The translations under genes and the position numbers were made by a program. From assembly GCA_012934845.2 (NCBI GenBank), contig WNNJ02001237.1, positions 54,548 through 118,547 on the forward strand: a DNA stretch of 64,000 nt, given 5' to 3'. Position 1 is the stretch's first letter. Each line of letters begins with the position of its first letter. Shown here piece after piece: positions 48,101-60,100 of this stretch. Below the pieces are notes generated by a model. It was not told the origin of the DNA. It made no database searches and saw nothing but the letters and a program-made list of their open reading frames with translations. The stretch comes from Pomphorhynchus laevis. Its lineage: Eukaryota; Acanthocephala; Palaeacanthocephala; Echinorhynchida; Pomphorhynchidae.

Positions 48101-51100
48101 AATAATCAAAATAACTCGGATGTCAGTATTAAGACGGAAGATAAACAAAACAATAAATTAAAAAAACAATAAGAGCTTATAATAGTATGTTGTTATATGT
48201 ATGGTCAATGTTATCTGAGCTAAAAATATATTCATTGCATTTTTCAAAATTATATACAAAGAGTTTAGCGAAAAATATTTAATTTTGAAAATGCATCATT
48301 TGAAGACACAGAAACGAAAGGAAAAAGCTAACGAAAGAATAAGGATGTAATGTGTAAGATGGCAATCAATTGTGCCAAACAAAAATAAAACTATTCAACA
48401 TTTTAAAATTTTTGGTTAAATTTACTTTTAACGGCAATTACAAGATTATAATATTCTTAGTTTTGACAATGTAGATTACATAAATGATGCTACATTATTT
48501 GCACTATAAATTTAAAAACATTTAAACATCTTAAAAATATTTTTAATATTTTAAAATTCAATTTTATGAATTGATTAATAGATAATACATGACGTATTAG
48601 AATTGGCATTAGAGGTTATCAGGAAGAACTTCAATGTTATCAGGTTACGGCACCAATTCATCAACCAAACACAGAAGAATTATGTTTGACAACTTTTTTG
48701 TTTAGTTTTATTTTTATAGTATTATAGCTTAAAATATGTAATACTTAAATTATTTAAATGATTCATCCTAAAGCCAATAACATTAGATCTTATCACAATA
48801 AGTAAAGTTCCATTATTTAATGTATCATATTTGATATTATTTGGTCAAAAATGTTTTCTTTGTAAATTTAAATAAGTTTTATTTACGATATAAAGTCTCA
48901 TGTAAAAATGTATTTTGAATGGAGATTAGGGATCATCAGAAGGCATTGCTGTGTTACCGGTTTTCGGAAACTCAAAATAGCAGCAAGGACAAAGGCAAGC
49001 CAGTGATGGATTTGTCCTTGCTGCTATATCTAGTGTATCTTATTCTAAATAGAGTATTTTATTAACTATTCACCCAAAGAATTTCCCACTTACGAGTATA
49101 AATTAATATTTTATACTTTGATGATTTATATAAAATCATCAATGTATATAAATATACGTGAAGTTCCATTATTTAATGTATCATATTTGATCTTATTTGG
49201 TATGCATAAAGTCTGATGCTAAAATGTTTTTTGAATTGAGATTAAAGATTATCAGAAAGCATTGCTGTGTTACCGGTTTTCGGAAACTCAAATTACCTAA
49301 GAGTTAAAACTTATATTTAATAATATTGTGTTGATTTAAATATTTTACTATTTTCTGATTGATGGTATTTTTATAGTAACCTAGTTTAAAATATGTATCT
49401 ATTTAACTATTTAAATGATTTTGAAGAAAGTCAATATCGTTACAAATTGTTGCAATTCTTAAAATTATATTATTTAATATATTATATATAATATTATATA
49501 GTATGCATGAATGCTCATTCAAAAATTTAAAATAATCTATATTAAATTATTTAAATGATTTTGTAAATTATTTAAATGATTCAGATGCCTGAATTTACGT
49601 ATTTTAAACGATATATAAATAAAAATAAAGATAAATAATGAATAATTATATTAGATTTTATGCAATTTATTTTTAAGTCTTAAAATCTTAAAATTTTATT
49701 ATTAAATATATTATATATAATATATAATAGTATTCATTTATGTATTTATTCATTCATTATTTTATGTATTATATTTTATATTATATGGTATGCATGAATG
49801 CTCATGCAAAAATATGTTTCTTGTAAATTTAAATATGTCATCTTTACGATATAAATTAATAGTAGTTTTAGTTAATGTTAATTTAATGTTCATATCTAGA
49901 TATACACCTTCTTTATCATTAATATTGGTTTTGTTAAGAATAAGGCTACCTGGATAAATTTGTTCGCTTATTGAATAAAAATTATTAGAATTAAATACAC
50001 ATATATCATCAATGTATCGAAACATATATTTCATATATTTATATTGTTTAGATTTAGTTTTTACACAGTTATGAACAAATTCATATTCTATAGAGCTTAA
50101 AAACAAGTCAGCTATTATTGGGCTACTATTACCACCCATTGGAACATCTTTTACTTGTCTAAATAAAGATGTCCATACTTTAAAATAATTTTGATTTATT
50201 AAAATATTTAAGGATTCTATTATATAAATTATGATATAAATTAATAGTAGTTTTAGTTAATATTAATTTAATGTTCATAACTAGATTTATACTTTCTTTA
50301 TCATTCTTATTTATTAAGAATGAGTCTACCCGGATAAATTTGTTCGCTTATTGAATAAAAATTATGATAATAAAGGGGTGGAGTACATATTAATGTCTTA
50401 TTATAATCAGGTAAGAAAATAGAATTATTCGTGTTCATATTCTATATATGAACCAATAATCACAAAACTTCCAGAAGACAGTACTCGCTATATAGCTATG
50501 TACAATTAGAGTTTATTAATTTTTATTTAATAAAAATTATTAGATTAAAACTATTATTGAATCAAAATTATTAAAATTATTATAAATAAATATGCAACTA
50601 TTAAATTATTTAAATGATTGTGAAGAAAGTCAATATCGTTACATATTTTAGCAATTATTTAAGCTTTATTATTTAATGTATTATATTTTATATTATATTG
50701 AATGCATGAATGCTAATGCAAAAATAAAATGATCATGCAAAAAAAATTGTTTTAGCAAAACAGAGCATAAATTATTCTAAGCTGAATGATTTATAAATGA
50801 ATTATTTATAGGAGATGTTGTATTTGAGGCTAAATGTTTTCAAGAAAAGATTTACAAGAAAATGTTTTCAAGAAAATGTCCTAAATGTTTTCAACAAAAG
50901 GGGAGCTATAGGTGCTGCGTCATTTTGTAAAGGTAGATTATTTATTTATCTTTATTGGAAAAATAATGTGAGCAAGCTGCTTCGCAGTTTTTGAATCAAG
51001 GTACGTAGTTAGTCAAGTTCAGCCATCGCACAGTAGCCGCAAACGAATGTTTTCATCTTGAAATCTGAAAGTTGATAAGTTTTTCCGGTTACTGATGTCC

Positions 51101-54100
51101 AAATATCACATCAGAGTTTGGAACACTATAGTTGATTTGATTCGTAGTTCAAGACTTCGACTAATGACTGCACACACTACTTTTTGCCCATATTGGTCAT
51201 GTATTTAAGCATTATTGGTCGTGTATTTAATGTATTATATTTAATATTATATGGTATGAATGCTCGTGCAAAATAATATTTCTTGTAAATTCAAATATAT
51301 CATCTTTACGATATAAAGATGATAATATAAAGGTAAAAATATTTTTAAACTCAATTTTTAAGTCAATTTTTGATTAATGGATTATATCGCTAGCAATACA
51401 AACCATACCATTAATCAATATCAATACCATTAATTAAATAATAGAATCTAAAACACTAAATTAAAATTGATTTTAAGGCAGAATCGTGAAGTAGGCGGAA
51501 TGATAAATATATAATTATCACACGAACCATTTATTTAAGATTGCTATACCGGTGGTACAATTGCTTTAGCAATTTATGCTTATAAACGAAAATTTTCGTA
51601 GACGTTTTGTGTTTTAAAAACATACTTAAAATCTGGGTGAGGCAAATTTTAAGATTTCTAGGCAATAATTTTTTGTATCTTTAAACAATATCTCCTGAAC
51701 GTATATTTTACACCGTTTTTGTTTCTGTCTTAAATTATTTCATAAATTGTTTCCAGAAAAGCAAATTTAGCTTCAACTAGAAATCGATTGTTTGCTTTGA
51801 TTAGAAATTACAGTTCTGATTATATTATATTCATTAAAAATAAACGTACAACTTTGGGTATTAGATGAGCCTCCGTTGATAATACGTAGCTATCTAAATT
51901 TACAGGCAATTTATCAGCTTCTTCGAATATCAGAAATAGATATTTTAAAGTTTCAGCAAGGAAAAATGAATCCATTCTAAATAGAGTTACAAAAAATTAA
52001 ATGCTGAACGCTTTGATGTCTAGAAGTCGGTTAAGTTTAGTTGAAAATACTTTTAAATATGCGATTTATGTTAATAAAAATAGCATATTCTCATTTTCGA
52101 ATATTACCAAGATGAAGAAATTTATTACTTAATTTCATTAAAACAATATTTAAAAACTATTCAATAAATTCTTAATTATTAAATTTCAAATCAAGATAAT
52201 CAATATTCAAAAAGATTAAAATAGTTCGAAACAAAGAAAAGCCATATAATGGTTTCTCTAACACGATCAAAATATTCGCGAATTCTAAAAACTTTAAATA
52301 CTTATAACATTTATATATCTATATTTAATTAATGGGGAGTGAAATTATTATTTTTACTAAAAGTCAAACTTTCGATGATTAACTGTAAAACATCCACAGG
52401 ACAAAATTATTAGGAAAATACTAAACGAAATCAAAATATATAGTTAGTTCACGACGCAGCAATTAGTTCACGACGCAGCAATTAGTTCACGACGCAGCAA
52501 TTAGTTCACGACGCGATATGCTGCGTCGTGCTGATGATAAAATTATAATTTTACTCTGAGGATGATAGAAGCTAGCTATCGAAAATTTAATTTTTAATAA
52601 AACTATTAAATTTCACTCGATCAACTAATTAAAAATAAAAATATATAGGTAATTGAGAATATCTTGGTCATTAACTGTTAGGGTCTAATTTAATACTGGA
52701 TGCATAAGCGAGTATCACATTTAACCATAATCTTAGATATTTGTGAGTAAGTTCGTTGTACAATTTTGCTAATTTTGTCCAGTGGATGATAGCAGTTGAC
52801 TATTGGGAATTTTACTTTTAATAAAAATATCAAATTTCACTCGATCCATTAATTAAATATAATTTCAAATGAGTGAACAATCAATTTATAGTATTTACAA
52901 CATTTTTTTAATTACAAACAAATTATTATTTTTTTCGATTTTCCTACAGTCGTTTTCCAAAATTTACAAATCGATATAAAAAATATGATATTATACTTTA
53001 AATCACTATCAAAGTATAATTATTAATGTATTAATAATATTATAACATTTATATGCCTGTTTATATAATCACTAATTATATAATGATGTGTGGTAGAATT
53101 CGTTCATATGTAACTCATGTTCAAATTATTGGAACATGAGTCATTAGTAATGATTATAAGTCATGATTAAAATTTATTTAGAACAAAGTGTGAGCAAAAT
53201 ATTTTCATAAATCTTAAGTATGAATTTTACAAATCAAATTGGAATCTGGAAATACCTATATTAAATATAACAGGTTATTTTTTGAACAGAATATTTATGT
53301 TGGTTAATACATTTAGCCAAACCTTGCCCTGTTTGTCTTATATATCTTAGTTATAAGATCAATATTCGGTTTATAATTATAATTAAATGTTTTATTTGTT
53401 AAATTTATTATTTCATGTAATGCAATTGATAAGTTTTGTTTAAATTTTTGATATTATTTTTTATGGTGATTTATTTTTGCCACGATCAATAATTGACGTG
53501 CTGTCATATAAACGATAAGTCATGAATATTCTAAATTTATGTTGAATTTATGTGATAAATTTTTATTTATGGCAATAAAAAATTTAGAGTTCTATAAAAA
53601 TATGTGGCAAAATGTTTTGACTAAACATATCAGCTCAAGTTTCAAAAGAAATATTAACCTTTCAAGTATTTTATTTCTAAAATATTAATAAAATAATAAT
53701 AATATAATATTATTAATAATAATATTAATAATATTAATATTAATATTTTTTGTATAAAAATATTAGTAAACCAAATTAGTAAAAGATGATTATTAGTAAA
53801 TATTATAAATAATACTTATTATAAGTAAATACTAATGTACAAATTGGGTTAAATTCAATGAACAGTCAATATAAGAGAATCAATTTTATGAAAATTTCAA
53901 ATTATTAAAAAGAATAATTTGAAATTTTGGAACATAGTCTAAAAAACTAAAATTTAACTTAATAGTTCGTAAGATGCTGCTAGCATCAATAGAAAAACAA
54001 ACTTGCAATGTTTTTTCTAAAAATGATAGCACCAGCTAGCGAAATTTATGTTTTGTTAATTCCCCTCAAAAATGCGAAACTCAAAACAATTTTATAAAAT

Positions 54101-57100
54101 TGAAACATTTTATGCTAAACTAAAATAATTAAATCATATTAAATAAAAATAATTTAAATATAATTACTAAATTAAAATAATTATACCTGTCTTGAAGAAT
54201 TTTTTTCTCCAAGTGGTCAAATGCCGCAAATCCACATTTCACCCTATTTTGAGATTCAATATTTTCCAGCAATATTTTAGCAACATGCAGATAGTGTGGG
54301 TCATGTGTAGTCTAAACGTACACGGGAATTTATAATAGAAATAAACAATCGTGTGCAATAATATAAACCTAAATACATTAATATACTTGTTTTATAATAA
54401 TTATAAAAATCATATTAAATAAAAAAACTAAAGAAAGCAATTTTAACGCTAAATAATCTCATGTATGAAACAACCGTAAAAATAAAGTATAAATTGAATT
54501 CGAATGAGGAATGCGACGGTGTGATAACATTTAAATTAGAAGAAAGATGGCAAAAATTAACGCAAAATTTATTTAATTGAATATTTCGATGTCTAGCTGG
54601 CATCATCTTCAGCAATCTGAAATGAAGGCAAAAAAGTGTGCACGCCAACATAAAAAGGAAGAAAAAGTCAAAACAAGGAAAACCAGCGCTAATATCGTCA
54701 ACTCTGCTATGTAATACCACCCGGGATGATATCCATCCTTCTCATTTAATTTCGGCTTGAGATCGTAGATGAACAGTGATTCAAGAATATGTCGTTCGAA
54801 GGCTTGTTGTCGATAAGCACGGACTTTAACTTCACCAATGTTAATTGTGTGCCCGGTCAAAAGGGAATGTTCAGCAACAGCAGAGTGAGCCGCCGTATGC
54901 AGAGCAGCGGCGGCTCAAATATTCAATTCAATAAATTTTGCGTTTGTTTTTGCCATCTTTCTTCTAATTTAAATTTGAATATTGGATTGTTTAAATTGAT
55001 TTTTATATTGAATGTAATTTAATATTGATACCTTAAATAATATTAATAATATTAATTTATAATAATATATAAAGGTTAATGTCTCAAATAAAATAAATGT
55101 TAAATTTTTTAGGACATTAAGGTATTCCTCACTTTGTTCAAGTTGATGAAACAACTTAAATTTAATAGACAATTTATATGAAATTATTATTTTTAACAAA
55201 CTCTTATTTTCGTTAATTTTAAAAAGTGGTTATTCATATCAAGGACACTTAAAAACATCTTTGCATTGTGAATTATTCTTATACATCGGAATTTATAATA
55301 GACATAAACAATCGTGTGCAATAATATAAACCTAAATAAACAGTTTATAAACTTTTTATTTAAACTATTATTTTAAATAAAAATTAATTTAAAAATTTAA
55401 ATATAATAATTATGAATTAACAATTTATTTAACAAAATAAAACAAATACATAAATATACTTCTTTTGAAATCATAGCTTTAAAAATCATATTAAATATGA
55501 TCAAAAAACTAAAGAAAGCAATTTTAACGCTAAATAATCTCATGTATGAAACAACCGTAAAAATAAAGTATAAATTGAATTCGAATGAAGAATGAGACGG
55601 TGTGATAACATTTAAATTAGAAGAAAGATGGCAAAAACAATCAAAAGGGAACGTTCACCAACAACACAATTAACCGAGCACACAATAAAATTTGATGAAG
55701 TAAAAGTCCTTGCTAATCGACAACAAGCCTTCGAACGACAGATTCTTGAATCACTGTTCATCCGCAATCTCAAGCCGAAGTTAAATGAGAAGGATGGATA
55801 TCATCTCATGTTGGGTGGTATTACATAGCAGGGTTGACGAGATTTGAGCTGGTTTTCCTTGTTTTGACATTTTTCTTCTTTTTTCTTTTTTTATGTTGAC
55901 GTGTACACTTTTCTGTCTTCATTTCAGATTGCTGAAGATGATGCCAGCTAGGCATCGAAATATTCAATTTAATAAATTTTGCGTTAATTTTTGCCATCTT
56001 TCTTCTAATTTAAATAAAGTATATTTTTAATTCATAAAAGGAAATTAATTAATTATTATAATTTATTATAATTTAACATGTTTGAATTCTTCATTTTTAG
56101 CTTGTCAATTTCGTTAAATTCATTTAAGTCACATTTTTATTTTGTCATTTTCGTTGAAAACGTTTAATTCGTTTAAATCCCTTTTTAATTTGCCATTTTC
56201 ACTTAACATGTTAAATTTATTTGAATTTCTTTAATCTATTTAATTAGATTCCACACTTAATTATCTTATAAAGAGAAATAAAACAAACAAAATCGATCTT
56301 TAATTTCAAATATTACAATTTTCTCACATAGCTTAATGATAGTGAAATTCATTACAATAATTAATTATAATTAATTATAATTAATTAGATAAAATAATTA
56401 ATTAATTAATTATTATAATTAATTAGATAAAATAATTAATTAATTAATTATTATAATTAATCATAATTAATGTATTAATTATAATATAATTATAATTATA
56501 AATATATAATTATATAATTATATTAATAATATTAATTATTATAATTAATTATATTATTAATGATATTAAAATATTATTAATTTAAGACTCTTGAAACACT
56601 CATAAAATTACTCGCGCATTTTGCTTTCTTTATATATTCCAGAACACAATATCGTTTATCGAAATATCGGACGTTAACGTTTTGTTGTATTAAATAAAAA
56701 TACTTTTCTTCGTTCCATAAAGATTTTATTTATAAAAGAAGAAGAAAATGGATATTTTCAAAAATTGTTTAAATTTCATTTATTCTCACAATTCAGTATG
56801 TTGTTTAAAATAACATAATACATTTTAGTAAGTCAATGCAATGTTGTATAGATTTTGCAATTATTGCACAATTATATCACCTTATATAATGAATATGTAC
56901 TTTCAGCGAATTCTGGTCTAAGCAATGAGTCATGCCAGTAGATTTGTAGATCACTGGTAAATGCTTCAGGGATGTTACCATATCTCTCAATTATGTGAAA
57001 CAAAAATTCATGGAATTTAACAGCGTTTTCTATGTCACCATATTCTACCTAAAATAAAAAATTAAATTCTTCTGAGACGTTATCCTTTTAAAAGCTAAAA

Positions 57101-60100
57101 ATACGACTTTTGTCTATTTTGAGAAATATTTAAAAAAGGTAACAAAAAAAGAAATTATAATTATAAACGTTTAAATTGTACGAAATTCACAGATTAAGAA
57201 TTCTATTTTGGCAAATATTGAATAAAAATAGAAATAAATCTCCAAAGTGCAAAATAACGATGTCCTTATTCCAATCCAAAGTGCTTACAAAGTGTTCTGT
57301 TAAGTTGTTGCTACTTTTGCGAACGTCTCATGACCTTTAATTCCAAATACGTAGGTGATAAGTAGCACAGACGTAAAGAATTCTGACGGCAGATGACTCT
57401 GGTTGTGTGGTTGCTATGAAATTTATTTAGTTCACAGTAACAACACAATTATACAATAATGAATAATTCATAATAATAAAAGGTAACAAGAAAAGAAATT
57501 AAAATTATAAACGTTTAAATTGTACGAAATTCATAGATTAAGAATTCTATTTTGGCAAATATTGAATGAAAATAGATATTGTAAAATATTGCACTTAAAT
57601 ATTTGTTAATTAAATAGTAATATTTTATGAAAAAATTGATGATATTTGATTGAAAAATATAATATGAAATTTATTTAGTTCACAGTAACAACACAATTAT
57701 ACAATAATGAATAATTCATAATAATAAAAAAATTGTAAATATGTCGCTTAAAGTTTTCTCGTTATCCGCTTACTAAATGATTATTGTTAAATGATTTCAG
57801 CACACAAATTGTGTACTGAATAGGCAGAAGTAGTTATTGATTATTATTTTCATAAATAAAATAACAATAATTATTTGCAAACAAAAAAATTATTTATAAA
57901 CGGTATTGCAGCACTTGGAAGATATGCACCAGATACAGCGTCTGAAGGTCTTACTAATTTAAAAAATTGACTGTTCCAATGGACATCACTGTGCTGAACA
58001 TCAATAAGATTATTCAGCATGAATCATTAGCATATTATAATTATGATAATAAATATAATAACATATTATAATTAATTATTTCATGATTGCAAAATCAATG
58101 TCGATGACGTTAAGGAGGAGAAATTACAAAAGTTTCAATCACAACTGAGTAATAAGGACTATAACGAAGATATAGGGACAACACTATTATACTCTGATAT
58201 TTATAAGACCAATTTGAGGGTAACTACTAATTTGTAAATAATATTTTGAAAATATGCAACTATTAAATTATTTAAATGATTGTGAAGAAAGTCAATATCG
58301 TTACATATTTTAGCAATTATTTAAGCTTTATTATTTAATGTATTATATTTTATATTATATTGAATGCATGAATGCTAATGCAAAAATAAAATGATCATGC
58401 AAAAAAAATTGTTTTAGCAAAACAGAGCATAAATTATTCTAAGCTGAATGATTTATAAATGAATTATTTATAGGAGATGTTGTATTGGAGGCTAAATGTT
58501 TTCAAGAAAAGATTTACAAGAAAATGTTTTCAAGAAAATGTCCTAAATGTTTTCAACAAAAGGGGAGCTATAGGTGCTGCGTCATTTTGTAAAGGTAGAT
58601 TATTTATATATCTTTATTGGAAAAATAATGTGAGCAAGCTGCTTCGCAGTTTTTGAATCAAGGTACGTAGTTAGTCAAGTTCAGCCATCGCACAGTAGCC
58701 GCAAACGAATGTTTTCATCTTGAAATCTGAAAGTTGATAAGTTTTTCCGGTTACTGATGTCCAAATATCACAAAATATGAAATATTTTGTGATATTAATA
58801 AAATTAAAATAAATTTAATTTAATTCAAATTTCATTAAATTATTTTAATGAAAAATAAAAAAAATTGAAATTTTCAGTTTTATGAAAAAATTCATTTTTC
58901 ATAATCAAGAGATAAATTATTTTTTATTATAAAAGATAATTGAGCCAGATAATATGTGGACAAGCGCATATATAAATTATTTATTTTTGTCGGCTTTACT
59001 TTAAAATCTTTAAAGTAAATGTTTTTAGGTTAACTTCTTTTTATATATTATTCTATAAGTCGCTGTGCTAATGTAATGCTTACATAAACACTGTAGGCGA
59101 TGTTATTTATATATTTGTTATCACGAATACACATATGATTAATGCAAAAATCTTAGAACAAAATATACAAATATTTTTCAGTATTTTGTTAACTAATCGA
59201 TGCATTCACATAATTAATTTTATATTCAGTTAATGTCAAATCTAAAAATGTTTGATTAATGATATCGAAATAATTAGAATAATCCATCGAAATAATTAGA
59301 CATCGAAATATTGATCCATCGAAATATTTGTCCATCGAAATAGTTAGACAGAATTAATATATAGATAAAATATAGTTAAAAATAAGTAAACATTACAGTA
59401 TTAAAATTTTAATAATATAAAGAATGATATAATAATATTTTATATAATACAATAGAACTATGTTGTTTTATAAATAATTATTAAAATTATTTACATTTTA
59501 CAAGGAACAAGAGAATATAAATTTATCGTTATACTTCGCTAGATGATGCAGCAGCTAGCGAAATAATTAATAAATTCATTGGTTATTATTATTTATTATT
59601 TATTAAAGATATTATTTCATTACGAAATAATAAATTCATTGGTTGTTGATTCTCCTTAAAAATTAAAATTCAAAACATTTACATAGACATTTTAATTGTA
59701 TTAAATTAAGATAATTATACATGTCGTGAATATTTTTCTCTAAGTGATCAAATGACGCAAAGACAAATTTCACTATATTCTGAGATTCTATATTTTCCAG
59801 CGATATTTTTCAAAATTCAAGTAGTACTTCAAAAATGTAAAATATATTTGATGTGACAACAAAGAATGAAAAAATCGCGATCGGACTTACTAATGCTGCA
59901 GGCCAAAAAGCCATCAAAGCGTCCATGAAAGTTCGGATACTAGTTTTCGGACTGTGCATGTAAACATTACGATATGTATAGTTTTGATGTAAATATGTCA
60001 TGATAGCTGCATGGTGCTAAGGAAATAAAGAACTATATGTTTTTGAAGATCAGTCTTTAATTACCTGGCTGAAGCGATAGAGATAATCAGTTATACCAAA

